A stretch of DNA of 64,000 bases from Bacillus sp. ISL-41 (GTDB taxonomy: Bacteria; Bacillota; Bacilli; Bacillales; Cytobacillaceae). The notes beneath the pieces were generated by a model. The model searched no databases. It was not told the origin of the DNA and worked only from the letters and a program-made list of their open reading frames with translations. Made by a program: the position numbers and the translations under genes. Every line of letters begins with the position of its first letter. The stretch's first letter is position 1. Of the stretch, positions 42,915-52,212 are shown piece after piece. The stretch spans positions 186,001 to 250,000 of the forward strand of contig NZ_JAGGQP010000023.1 of NCBI RefSeq assembly GCF_018613235.1, given 5' to 3'.

Positions 42915-44844
42915 TCAACTCATCTTTCGTAATTTGAAAAAGAACCTGAAGAATTATTACTTGTATGTGTTTGCGCTGATGTTCAGTGTCGCGCTTTACT
43001 TCGCATTCGTCACTCTCCAATATGATCCGTCGATGGATGAAACAAAGGGTTCGATCAAAGGGGCGGCGGCGATAAAGGCTGCTTCTGTCCTGCTTGTTGG
43101 CATCGTCGCGATTTTCCTTACGTACGCCAATCGAATTTTTATCAAGAGGAGGAGCAAGGAGATCGGGTTATTCCAGCTGGTGGGGATGACGAAGGACAGA
43201 ATTTTTTGGATCCTCAGTGTTGAGAACTTTCTGCTGTATTATGGCTCTTTGCTAGCAGGTGTTTTCCTCGGATTCTCCATCTCCAAGCTGATCATGATGG
43301 TACTGTTCAAACTCACGCAAGTCGACGGAATCGCAAAGCTTCATTTTTCCGGCACAGCACTGGTCCAGACACTGATTGTATTTTCACTGATCTACGTATT
43401 GCTGCTGGTGCTGAACTTCATTTTTATAAAAAGACAAAGCATCCTGAGCTTATTCAGGGTGGTATCAAAAACGGAAGGCCGTGTAAAGAAAATCTCTTTC
43501 TTTGAGATAGTGATCGGAGTCCTTGGCATAGGGCTGATCGGGATCGGCTATTATGTATCTTCTATGCTATTTGAAGGGGACTTCACGTCGGTGAACGCAC
43601 TCTTTTCGGCCATGGTGTTCATATTAGCTTCAGTCATCTTTGGTACCTACCTGTTTTATAAAGGGTCTGTAAGCTTCATCGCCAATATTATCCGGAAAAA
43701 GAAGGATGGCTATTTAAACATTAATGAGGTGCTTTCGCTATCCTCAATCATGTTCAGGATGAAGTCGAATGCGCTGCTGTTGACGATTATCACCACGGTA
43801 TCGGCCTTGGCGATCGGATTGTTGTCGCTAAGCTATATCTCCTATTATTCCGCGGAGCAGACTGCGAAAAATATGGTTCCAGACAACTTTGCCTTTGTGG
43901 ATGAGAAGTCTGCTGCTGATTTTATGGAGAAGTTGAATTCAAAGGACATCGATTTTACCGAAAAAAGGATTGAGGTACTTCAGGCGGTAATGAACGCGGA
44001 AGCAATTATTGGCCTGAAAATGGAGGGTTACACACAGGATCCACGCTCGATGAGTGTGTCGGTTATTAGCGAGAAGTCTGATGGTCAGAGGGAAGTAAGT
44101 AAGGATGAAGCCTACATGACAGGCTACAGTGATATCATGATGACCTTTATCTCCATGAAGGACTCTGGGCCGATTGAAATCATCGGGAAAAATCATGCCA
44201 TTCCGCTGCAATATCTTGGAATGGAAAAGGAATATCCGGTGTCGCGCTATTTCGGGGGAGCTCCGGTAGCCGTCGTGGATGAGACTGTATTCGAGAAGTT
44301 AAAGGAAGATGCGGATCCTTCTATTCAAACAGGCTCTACTCTGTATATCGGAATTGAGATTCAAAATGAAAGCGATCTGGAGAGAGCGAATGGCCTGTTC
44401 AATGAATATAAGTACCATAAAGAAGACATGAATGAATCACGCCTGGACAGTGAAAATATCCAAAAGAAGCAGATGGGGCTTACGATGTTCATTGTTGGTT
44501 TCCTTGGACTGACTTTCCTTGTCACATCAGGCTGCATTCTGTATTTCAAGCAGATGGACCAGACAGAAGATGAAAAACCGAATTATACAATATTACGAAA
44601 GCTCGGATTCACCCAGGGAGATTTGTTGAAAGGAATCCAGGCAAAGCAGGCGTTCAACTTCGGCATCCCGCTAGCAATCGGGCTGCTGCACAGCTACTTC
44701 GCCGTCCAATCCGGCTGGTTCTTCTTCGGAACAGAACTATGGTGGCCGATGCTGATCGTCATGGGATTATACACAGCATTGTATTCCATTTTTGCTATAC
44801 TTTCAGTTGTGCATTCAAAGAAAGTGATTAGGGAATCTCTTTAA
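42904..44844 (+). CDS. Bce-type ABC transporter permease
   Basis: 646 residues with ten membrane helices and a large extracellular domain (about residues 310-520) between helices 7 and 8, the layout of BceB-type permeases. FtsX-like segments around helices 2-4 ('[26 protein letters not shown]') and 8-10 ('[17 protein letters not shown]') are clear. The extracellular domain is thought to bind bacitracin-like or lantibiotic ligands or their lipid targets; specificity cannot be read here. Last gene of the module. Confidence 0.9.
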   Translation: MSVNQLIFRNLKKNLKNYYLYVFALMFSVALYFAFVTLQYDPSMDETKGSIKGAAAIKAASVLLVGIVAIFLTYANRIFIKRRSKEIGLFQLVGMTKDRIFWILSVENFLLYYGSLLAGVFLGFSISKLIMMVLFKLTQVDGIAKLHFSGTALVQTLIVFSLIYVLLLVLNFIFIKRQSILSLFRVVSKTEGRVKKISFFEIVIGVLGIGLIGIGYYVSSMLFEGDFTSVNALFSAMVFILASVIFGTYLFYKGSVSFIANIIRKKKDGYLNINEVLSLSSIMFRMKSNALLLTIITTVSALAIGLLSLSYISYYSAEQTAKNMVPDNFAFVDEKSAADFMEKLNSKDIDFTEKRIEVLQAVMNAEAIIGLKMEGYTQDPRSMSVSVISEKSDGQREVSKDEAYMTGYSDIMMTFISMKDSGPIEIIGKNHAIPLQYLGMEKEYPVSRYFGGAPVAVVDETVFEKLKEDADPSIQTGSTLYIGIEIQNESDLERANGLFNEYKYHKEDMNESRLDSENIQKKQMGLTMFIVGFLGLTFLVTSGCILYFKQMDQTEDEKPNYTILRKLGFTQGDLLKGIQAKQAFNFGIPLAIGLLHSYFAVQSGWFFFGTELWWPMLIVMGLYTALYSIFAILSVVHSKKVIRESL

Positions 44845-44919
44845 AGTTGGAAGTGGGACTTTCTCATGTCCTGTTGCTGTTCGATAGTGCACATCAGCAA
44901 CCCAAAGACCCACGATAAA

Positions 44920-44970
44920 TCAGCCAAATTAACCCTCCACGTTGGTGGAATTAATTTGGCTGATTTTTTT
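44920..44970 (+). terminator. AGCCAAATTA-type terminator, right flank of the module
   Basis: CAGCCAAATTAA ... TTAATTTGGCTG with an inner CCAC-GTT-GGTGG helix, followed by seven T. Paralogous to 40109-40182. Confidence 0.85.
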
Positions 44971-44994
44971 ATTTGAAAAATTTACGTTATTACC

Positions 44995-45630
44995 CGATTG
45001 GCGCCCTGAAAATCCAGAAACAGGAAAAAGAGGTCACCAATAAGCCCGATTGGTGCCCTGAAAATCCAAAAACCGGAAAAAGAGGTCACCAATGAAGCCG
45101 ATTGGTGCCCTAAAAATCCAGAAACCGGAAAAAGAGGTCACCAATGGAGCCGATTGGTGCCCTAAAAATCCAGAAACAGGAAAAAGAGGTCACCAATAAG
45201 CCCGATTGGTGCCCTGGAAATCCAGAAACAGGAAAAAGAGGTCGCCAATGGAGCCGATTGGTGCCCTAAAAATCCAGAAACAGGAAAAAGAGGTCACCAA
45301 TAAGCCCGATTGGTGCCCTGGAAATCCAGAAACAGGAAAAAGAGGTCGCCAATAGAGCCGATTGGTGCCCAGGAAATCCAGAAACAGGAAAAAGAGGTCA
45401 CCAATAAGCCCGATTGGTGCCCTGAAAATCCAGAAACAGGAAAAAGAGGTCACCAATAAGCCCGATTGGTGACCCGGAAATCCAGAAACAGGAAAAAGAG
45501 GTCACCAATGAAGCCGATTGGTGACCTGAAAATCCAGAAACAGGAAAAAGAGGTCGCCAATGTGCCCGATTGGTGTCCTAAAAATCCAAAAACCGGAAAA
45601 AGAGGTCACCAATAAAGGCGATCGGCGTCC
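44995..45630. repeat. Tandem array of twelve 52-bp units (array 1)
   Basis: Units start at 44995 and every 52 bases to 45567, with a partial unit from 45619. Each reads GATTGGTGCCC, a 25-base interior including AATCCAGAAACAGG, then GGTCACCAAT and a short variable spacer. ATTGGTG and CACCAAT can pair, and CCTG can pair with CAGG inside. Units differ at scattered bases, so this is not a CRISPR array with unique spacers. Period 52 is not a multiple of 3. Confidence 0.9.
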
Positions 45631-45716
45631 GCAAACCCCTCATCCCACCCATGTACCATGAAACCTTATGCCCTTTGATTCGTATATATTAAGGACAAAT
45701 TGATAAGGGGATTATT

Positions 45717-47387
45717 ATGGGAAATATTCTGTTGTTTGCACTATTAGTTGGTTTGGCTTCTGCTCTAGTCCTTACTCCTTTTTCAAGGGGGGAAGAAAAG
45801 GGATGGAAAATGAGGTCGTCCTTTTTGATTGCTGTGATTGTCCTTGTCACAATTGGAACTTTTGCGTTTTATTATGCCTTTAATTTGGATCGCAACTTAT
45901 CGTCTCTATGGCCGTTTGCGGTTTTAATAACGGTTGGCGGCACGTTTTTAGCGGTTGGGAAGGAAAGGATGGTAAAAGGGATTCTATTTATAGCCCTCCT
46001 TCTTGTTGGCGCGTATTTTATGATTGCCTTTCTTTTTAACGCCGAGGAAAAGTATGAATCTGCGAAAATGGCGGAGAAGACGGAGATTTCGACTTTTGAT
46101 GAAAAGGAAACACCTGCGAGTGTCCCTCCGCAGTTTGCACGCAATAAGATGAAGAAGGCATTCGGCCAGGTTCCGAATACGAGTTATTATGAGCTTGGGA
46201 ACCTGCAGATTCAGAAGGTCAATGGCGAGTATGTCTATATTGCTCCCGTTGAGTTTTCAGGCTTTTTCAAGTGGTGGAATGGCGAATCGACACCGGGTTA
46301 TTTTACAGTCAGTGCCACTGATTCATCAGCAAACCCGAAATTCATGAAGTCAAAGATGTTTTACACGCCATCTTCTTACTACAATAAAAATCTCGAGCGT
46401 CATATCCGGATGCAGAATCCTGAGACTATTTTTTACGGAGACACGCAGCTGGAGATTGATGATGAGGGTAAACCTTTCTATATCAGGACTTTCGGTGAGT
46501 TCATCTCAGCCAGGATTGGTTTTGATGTAAAAGGGGTCGTCGTTGTGGATCCGGAATCGGGAAAGACAGACTCCTATGCGTTGGCCAATGTTCCTGAATT
46601 CATTGACGGTGCCGTTTCTCCTGAAGCGGTCAGTCTGCAAAATAGCTATTACGGTAATTATGTCCATGGCTATTGGAACAGCGTGTTTGGCAAAACGGAT
46701 GTGAAGCTGCCTTCAGATGAAGGGACCGAGGCTCAGGTCAGCCCGATTTTCGATGAAAATGGCGACATGTATTATTTCACCGATTTTACCAGCCCGAAAG
46801 AAGGGGTCGACTCGATGCTCGGCTACTCGCTGACAAACTCACGGACAGGGAAGGCGACCTTCTATACCGGTAATCTCGAAGATTCCTATATGGATTCCGA
46901 AGGGGCATTGCAGATTATTGAAAAGAAATTCATTGAGAAAAAGTGGCACGGTGAAATGCCGATCATCTACAACTTCTATGGAGAAGCTAGCTGGTTGACG
47001 GCCGTGCTAGATTCGAACGGCTTCCTGCAAAACTACTTTATCGTGTCAGCAGCGAACCCCGAGATTTCTGTGTACGGCAACACTCCGAATGAAGCCTTGA
47101 AAAAGTATAAGACCGCTCTCCAGCATGGCGGCGGAACGGTCGATGGCAATTCGAAGGCAGAGGAAAAGCAAACAAGCGGAACCGTGCTGCGCGTCTACAA
47201 AGAAAAAACAGGCGACTACACGATTGTCTCGATCCTGCTGGATAACAAAAAGAACTACATCATTTCATCAGAAACAAACCCGCTGGCGATTTATGTAAAA
47301 GAAGGCGACCAGGTTAATGTCAAATACATGGATACCGGCGAAACCTTCCTGCCAGTGAAAGAAATAGTGATACAAGGATTACAATAA
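45717..47387 (+). CDS. Membrane-anchored protein of unknown function
   Basis: 556 residues. Four membrane helices in the first ~105 residues, then a large soluble part (about 115-470) with repeated beta-propeller-like or PepSY-like strand patterns ('IQKVNGEYVYIAPVEFSGFFKWW', 'TPGYFTVSATDSS', 'DPESGKTDSYALANVPEF'), and a C-terminal OB-like region ('SGTVLRVYKEKTGDYTIVSILL'). AAGGGG precedes ATG 45717. No enzyme motif. It follows the 52-bp array and ends in a strong terminator. Confidence 0.7.
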   Translation: MGNILLFALLVGLASALVLTPFSRGEEKGWKMRSSFLIAVIVLVTIGTFAFYYAFNLDRNLSSLWPFAVLITVGGTFLAVGKERMVKGILFIALLLVGAYFMIAFLFNAEEKYESAKMAEKTEISTFDEKETPASVPPQFARNKMKKAFGQVPNTSYYELGNLQIQKVNGEYVYIAPVEFSGFFKWWNGESTPGYFTVSATDSSANPKFMKSKMFYTPSSYYNKNLERHIRMQNPETIFYGDTQLEIDDEGKPFYIRTFGEFISARIGFDVKGVVVVDPESGKTDSYALANVPEFIDGAVSPEAVSLQNSYYGNYVHGYWNSVFGKTDVKLPSDEGTEAQVSPIFDENGDMYYFTDFTSPKEGVDSMLGYSLTNSRTGKATFYTGNLEDSYMDSEGALQIIEKKFIEKKWHGEMPIIYNFYGEASWLTAVLDSNGFLQNYFIVSAANPEISVYGNTPNEALKKYKTALQHGGGTVDGNSKAEEKQTSGTVLRVYKEKTGDYTIVSILLDNKKNYIISSETNPLAIYVKEGDQVNVKYMDTGETFLPVKEIVIQGLQ

Positions 47388-47391
47388 AAAG

Positions 47392-47443
47392 AAAATCGCC
47401 TGCCCTCCGGTGAGTATGATGGACCGGAGGCAGGCGATTTTTT
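47392..47443 (+). terminator. Long intrinsic terminator
   Basis: AAAATCGCCTG-C-CCTCCGGT pairs with ACCGGAGG-CAGGCGATTTT (19 bp, one bulged C), then T residues. Confidence 0.9.
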
Positions 47444-47825
47444 GGGGATATGGGTGTCAAAGTAAAATGCCACTTCCTTCCGCATCTCACTCTGTTCCGA
47501 AAGTACCCTGTAAAACAAGTCGCCACAAAATGACAAGCTGTTTTGCTTTTCTCACAACCACTCCTCCAATCGCATTGCTTATACATAAGCATTCTACTAG
47601 ATGAAAGTTATCGCCTTTATAAATTGGCAGTGAAGAAGACCACATTCGCAAGAGATTATTTCGGGTAAAATAGAAAATATTGTGCACTACATCACCGTTC
47701 CTCTGTTTGTATCGGGGGCCTTTTAATACTCTAAGTGGCGAGGGAGAGGACTAGGAATTTTCTAGCAAAATTGTCCTTTATCTCGTATTCTATAAAAGGA
47801 TGCCGAATTTCACGTTTTAGGTGGT
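47444..47825. other. Intergenic region
   Basis: A 22-codon - strand frame starting GTG at about 47554 (MRKAKQLVILWRLVLQG...) has GGAGGAGTGG upstream but no independent support. Also holds the palindrome ATTGCTTATACATAAGCAT. No RNA gene was recognised. Confidence 0.35.
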
Positions 47826-48908
47826 ATGATCTTGCTGAAAGACTTTTTAATACATTCTAGTTTTGTTATCACGTTTTTGTTTATAGGCGGAAGTTTATTT
47901 AAAAATAATCCTGAGATGGATTCAACTCTTCAAAAGATAAAACTTGGGGCATTAGCGGGAATACTTGGTTCAGTGTTAATGGCTTTTAGTATCCAGATTA
48001 CTCCAGTGATCATAATGGACTTGCGTCATATCGCAATCCTGTTGTCTGCTTTTTATGGAGGAATTGTTTCGGCGTTCGTAGCCGCTAGCATAATCAATAT
48101 CAGCAGATTAGTATTTTTTGATGGAAGTTTGGAAACATTTCTCGTCACTGTGCTCATAATGTTTATTATTGCGGGGTTTGCCGCACTGGTCCAAAACAAG
48201 GTAAAGGGTCCGGACTTTTTCAAGTGGACGATTATGGGATTGATTAGCTTAATTTCGATTTCATCCGGCTTATTGTATCTAATGGGCTTTTCTGATCAGG
48301 TATATCAAATTCTGGTTAACTATTGGGTGATTACAACAATATCGGGAGTTTTGGTGTATTTTTTGGCAGGATATATCGTTCAGTCGAACAAAATGTTTTT
48401 GCATCTGAAAACCCAGTCGGCAACAGACTTTCTTACAGGATTAAATAATGTCAGACAGTTCGATTCTTCATTAAACGAAAGTATAGAAAGTGCCCAGGAG
48501 CTTAATGAAAAATTATCGTTGCTTATGATTGATATCGACCACTTCAAAAAGGTCAATGATACATATGGTCATCAAGCTGGAGATGAAGTTTTAAGGCAAT
48601 TGGGAGGTCTGTTAATCACCTGCTCGCGCCCAAGTGATATTGTCTCAAGAAATGGCGGTGAAGAATTTTCTCTGTTATTAAAGAATTGTTCCTATTCTCA
48701 AGCGCTGGAAATCGCAGAACGCCTTCGCGGAATAGTGGAAAATCATCGATTCTCCATACCAAATGGCAAAGAAATCAAGATTACCATCTCCCTTGGCGCT
48801 TCAACCTATCTAGAAACAACTCAATGCTTAGAAGATTTCATCAAACAGGCGGATGACACCTTATATAAATCAAAACGGACAGGAAGAAATAAAGTATCCG
48901 CACTATAA
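47826..48908 (+). CDS. dgcK: DgcK-like diguanylate cyclase (5TM-LytS sensor + GGDEF)
   Basis: 360 residues, matching the size and layout of B. subtilis DgcK (YhcK). A five-helix LytS-type sensor ('MDLRHIAILLSAFYGGIVSAFVAA') precedes a GGDEF domain with 'DFLTGLNNVRQFDSSL', metal Asp in 'MIDIDHFKKVND' and active loop GGEEF (277-281). RPSD at 268-271, five residues before GGEEF, is an intact allosteric I-site, so feedback inhibition by c-di-GMP is expected. TTG 47832 is an alternative start with better spacing to AGGTGG. Confidence 0.88.
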   Translation: MILLKDFLIHSSFVITFLFIGGSLFKNNPEMDSTLQKIKLGALAGILGSVLMAFSIQITPVIIMDLRHIAILLSAFYGGIVSAFVAASIINISRLVFFDGSLETFLVTVLIMFIIAGFAALVQNKVKGPDFFKWTIMGLISLISISSGLLYLMGFSDQVYQILVNYWVITTISGVLVYFLAGYIVQSNKMFLHLKTQSATDFLTGLNNVRQFDSSLNESIESAQELNEKLSLLMIDIDHFKKVNDTYGHQAGDEVLRQLGGLLITCSRPSDIVSRNGGEEFSLLLKNCSYSQALEIAERLRGIVENHRFSIPNGKEIKITISLGASTYLETTQCLEDFIKQADDTLYKSKRTGRNKVSAL

Positions 48909-48937
48909 AGCCCGGGGGACGTACCCTGGGCTTTTTT
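48907..48937 (+). terminator. GGGACGTACCC-type terminator
   Basis: AAAGCCC-GGGG-GACGTA-CCC-TGGGCTT then TTTT, overlapping the end of the dgcK-like gene. Confidence 0.85.
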
Positions 48938-49078
48938 ATTTAGTGTACGTCGTTAAAAAATTAGCCTAATGAAAGCAATATCAGCCAGCTTCCATTTTTT
49001 AAAAGATATCTAGCATAATAGGGAATTAAAGGTAAAATAGAGTTATATAGAAAGAGCGTGTTAAAAGGGGGGATGAAC

Positions 49079-51136
49079 ATGATTCCAGCAAAAATGGATG
49101 CCATCACAATCACCGCTGTTCAAGAAAAAGGGATAGATTCTGTCGTGGATTGGTTTGAGCTGCATAAGCAACCCTTTTATGCACTAGGCTGGTTTTACCT
49201 TCGCAATCAACAGCAAACGGAAGAGCTATTTTACCGGTCGATCATGAAAGTGCACAAGGAATTGCCTCGATATAGAAATGATACTTCATTTCCATTATGG
49301 GTTGCTTCGATTTTCATTGATATTTGCCGGGAGCTTTCGGACGATGAAGTCACGCTGGCATCAGATGAAGATGCTTCACATCATGATTTATTTAATGCAC
49401 TTGATCAACTTAAGGATGCGGAAAAGGAAGCGATGGCCCTTACCTATGGCACAGGATTCTCCCAGGAGGAAGCTGCACATATTTTACGAGTTTCAGTGGA
49501 TAAATTAAAAGAGTTATTGTTCTCCGGGACTCAGTCGGTCAGAAAACAATTGTACGAGACAACTTTTAACGGCTGTAAGGAATATCAGAAGAACTACATT
49601 GATTATCTGGAAAAAAGGATGGAGCGGCCGGAAAAAATAGAGTTCGAGATCCATCTTTATGAATGCCGGGAATGTCAGGAGGATTTGGCTGCCTTTCAGG
49701 ATGTCACCCTTATGTTACATCATGCTGAGTGGATGAATGATTTGACAGTGCCGGAGAATTTGATTGCGAATATCAAAGAACGGTTTGCAAAAAAAGTGCA
49801 GCAGAGGCAGCAGAGATTTAAGAAGCTTAAAAAAGTTGCACTGGTCTTTGCAAGTGTTTGTGCCATCGTGATCGGGATTAGTTTCTTTACTGGCGTTTTT
49901 GCAAATGTCTACTATACTTGGACCGAAGAGGATGAGCAATTACGCACCTTCCTGCAGCGCAACCTTGGCCAAAGGGTGAACCTGGAAGCAGAAAGCGATG
50001 GCGTGAAAATCAAAATTAAAGGCGTGGTTGCTGATGATGCCCAAACACTTGTTTTTTATGAGATAGAAGATACCAAGGGCGACAATAAATATCTTATGAG
50101 CTATGAAGATGGCCTTTATGTTGAGAACGAATATCAAATCATGAGAAATGAAACGTATCCGAGATATTCTTTTCCGGACCTTGATGCCGAGATCAATAAA
50201 CGAGATAAGAATGTGTTCTACGGAAAGGTCAGTCTGAAGCCGTTAGAAGAAGATGAGGCGGTAATCAAACTGAAAATCACACAAGTCCAGGAATTGGTAG
50301 CCGGAAATAATGGAGCAGGTATGGAAGTGGGCTTTAGGGCCAATGGTTATAAATCAGGCGAGTGGAAATTCGAAATTCCGGCAACTAAGCAGCCTTCCAC
50401 AGAAATAGCTTTAACAGAACAAACAGTGATCGAGGGAATTCCCATTCGGTTAGAGAAGTTAACGATCGCGCCAACAGCAACTATTTTGCAATATGGCATC
50501 CGAGAAGTACAGCTAAATAAAAGGATCGATTTTCTTAACTTGGGTGATCTCGAAGTGAATGGTAAAAAAGTGAAAGTTGACGAATATGGCAGTGTCTTTT
50601 CACACACTCAGCAAGATATGGACTGGCGTACTTATCAAACGCAATTTGATTCGTTTTTTGGTGAGAAACCTGAAGAGCTGAAAATTCATTTTGAAACTGC
50701 CTATTTTACATTTGCAGACCATAAAAGCGTCGAATTGGATGTAGACCAACCACTTCCACAGACCTTTGAATATGCAGGAAGCACAATCAGTATTGATGAA
50801 ATTGAAGTTGGACAGCCGACAAGGGTTGTGATAAGCAATCATGAAGTTGCCGATCGGGCCTTCGAAGCTCTTCACCTGAATATTGTCGATGAAAATGAAC
50901 ATGAACCGATTTCAACTGGGATGCAACAAGAAAGCGTACTCGTTGATAAAAATGGTGTTATTTACGATCCATATTCAGATCCGGTGGATTATGAAAAATT
51001 AGAACAGCCCCGGCATTTTGTAACAGTTCAAACCATAATGATAGACGGAGTAAACGTGGTTCCTAAGAGGCTTGATATTTATGGATATAATTCAATGAGG
51101 TATTTGGGTGATGTTATGAAGATCACACTGAAATGA
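49079..51136 (+). CDS. Sigma factor-like / zinc-finger anti-sigma fusion with DUF4179-type ectodomain
   Basis: 685 residues. Residues ~15-165 resemble an ECF sigma factor, with region-2-like helices ('QQTEELFYRSIMKVHKELPRYRNDTSFPLWVASIFIDICR') and a region-4-like helix-turn-helix ('EAMALTYGTGFSQEEAAHIL'). A zinc-finger anti-sigma motif follows: Cys166 upstream, then His192-x3-Cys196-x2-Cys199. One membrane helix (about 253-275) leads to an extracytoplasmic half with DUF4179/DUF5643-like beta domains. Normally sigma and anti-sigma are separate proteins; here they are one chain. ATG 49079 is seven bases after AAAAGGGG. Confidence 0.75.
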   Translation: MIPAKMDAITITAVQEKGIDSVVDWFELHKQPFYALGWFYLRNQQQTEELFYRSIMKVHKELPRYRNDTSFPLWVASIFIDICRELSDDEVTLASDEDASHHDLFNALDQLKDAEKEAMALTYGTGFSQEEAAHILRVSVDKLKELLFSGTQSVRKQLYETTFNGCKEYQKNYIDYLEKRMERPEKIEFEIHLYECRECQEDLAAFQDVTLMLHHAEWMNDLTVPENLIANIKERFAKKVQQRQQRFKKLKKVALVFASVCAIVIGISFFTGVFANVYYTWTEEDEQLRTFLQRNLGQRVNLEAESDGVKIKIKGVVADDAQTLVFYEIEDTKGDNKYLMSYEDGLYVENEYQIMRNETYPRYSFPDLDAEINKRDKNVFYGKVSLKPLEEDEAVIKLKITQVQELVAGNNGAGMEVGFRANGYKSGEWKFEIPATKQPSTEIALTEQTVIEGIPIRLEKLTIAPTATILQYGIREVQLNKRIDFLNLGDLEVNGKKVKVDEYGSVFSHTQQDMDWRTYQTQFDSFFGEKPEELKIHFETAYFTFADHKSVELDVDQPLPQTFEYAGSTISIDEIEVGQPTRVVISNHEVADRAFEALHLNIVDENEHEPISTGMQQESVLVDKNGVIYDPYSDPVDYEKLEQPRHFVTVQTIMIDGVNVVPKRLDIYGYNSMRYLGDVMKITLK

Positions 51137-51207
51137 TCAGTGGAAAAAGGACAGTTCTTATGTTTAGCCCGCAGAGCTCCCAATTAAATTATTAGGAGGC
51201 TGAAAAT

Positions 51208-51474
51208 ATGAAGCTATTCATGCAAGCGGCCGCTTGGTCAATCGCACTTCATATAATCTACTTTCTTAGTATGTTTGGAATAGGCTACATGAAAACGATG
51301 AACTATACACCAGATATCGAAGGCTCATGGAAAAGTGTTGATACACTTCAGAATTAGGTGGCTTTCGGTATGACGGGTTCTCCTCTTTTCTTCATCTTTA
51401 CCATTATCGGAATGACGTTTTTCTGTGAAATGGTCATCGTTTTATATAGGAAAGTTAAAAGAGCACAAGGATAA
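51208..51474 (+). pseudogene. Two-helix membrane protein interrupted by an in-frame TAG
   Basis: ATG 51208 follows TTAGGAGGC. The first 49 codons encode a membrane helix and a polar loop ('YTPDIEGSWKSVDTLQN'), TAG stands at 51355-51357, and the same frame continues with 'VAFGMTGSPLFF', a second helix and a basic end to TAA 51472. A single base change would restore an 88-residue protein. The first half could still be made as a 49-residue peptide. Confidence 0.6.
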
Positions 51475-51495
51475 AAATGCCCTGTGCTCCTTTAT
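51461..51495. terminator. Bidirectional terminator
   Basis: GAGCACAAGG ... CCCTGTGCTC then CTTTATT, between the interrupted membrane gene and the convergent alkD-like gene. Confidence 0.65.
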
Positions 51496-51502
51496 TCTGT
51501 CT

Positions 51503-52177
51503 TCACTTCTTGCCAATATGCTTCAAGGCTTCTCTTCGGCTTAAGTTTGAAAGAGGTAGCCTGTTCGTCATCTCTAAGACTTTCTCAGGGTTTTGCTTAG
51601 CGTATTCTCTCAGAGCCCAGCCGATGGCTTTATTGATGAAGAATTCTTTTGTATGGCAGGTTCTCGAGATAATATCCTCGAGCATGGCCACATCGGTTCT
51701 TTCTTTGTAGCCTAATTGAAATAATATGCAGGAACGGATCAGCCAGATGTTATCCGAGGCGATCCATCTGTCGATAATTAGTTGCCGATGCTGCGGGAAT
51801 TTTTCAAGATAATATCCGAAATGCTTTTTCGCGATATGGTCTACCGTGTCCCACCAAGGCTTGGTCGTGATGATGTATTGAAGAAGCTGGAGATCCTCTT
51901 CGGTGAACTGTTTTTTCATTAAATCTAACAGGTAAGCCCCGCTAATCTGCATTTCTCGTTCTTCCAGTTTCCACAGGGAAGATATGACCTCATGTAAGTC
52001 TTCCTTTGCAGGGAGGCCATAAGTCTTCACATGCTGTTTGAAAACCTCCTGCATCTGCGGAGCTCTTAAACCAATGTATTCAAATTGATTCCTCATGTAT
52101 TTAGACAACCTGACTGCTTCCGTACTATTCCGATGTTTTAATGCTTCCTCATATAATGCTTTAACGTAGTTGTTCAT
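51503..52177 (-). CDS. DNA alkylation repair protein (AlkD-like)
   Basis: 224 residues, an all-helical ALK/HEAT-repeat protein. Family segments visible are 'YIGLRAPQMQEVFKQH', 'KPWWDTVDHIAKKHFGYYL' with the Trp and Asp of the AlkD DNA-binding cleft, and 'NKAIGWALREYAKQNPEKV'. AlkD enzymes excise bulky or positively charged N3- and N7-alkyl purines without base flipping. Start ATG 52177 follows GGTGAGG; the in-frame ATG 52198 lacks a site. Confidence 0.88.
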   Translation of the reverse strand: MNNYVKALYEEALKHRNSTEAVRLSKYMRNQFEYIGLRAPQMQEVFKQHVKTYGLPAKEDLHEVISSLWKLEEREMQISGAYLLDLMKKQFTEEDLQLLQYIITTKPWWDTVDHIAKKHFGYYLEKFPQHRQLIIDRWIASDNIWLIRSCILFQLGYKERTDVAMLEDIISRTCHTKEFFINKAIGWALREYAKQNPEKVLEMTNRLPLSNLSRREALKHIGKK

Positions 52178-52212
52178 CTTTTCCTCACCATCATTCAATT
52201 GAATTGCTTTCT

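Noticed and set aside
45190-45456. 88-residue repetitive - strand ORF inside array 1
   Set aside because: It is a by-product of the 52-bp repeat; the period is not a multiple of 3, there is no ribosome binding site, and the frame only stays open by chance.
9521-51474. Genome-wide recoding of TAG
   Set aside because: Several clear genes in the window end in TAG at the expected family length, for example the oxidoreductase ending at 2159.
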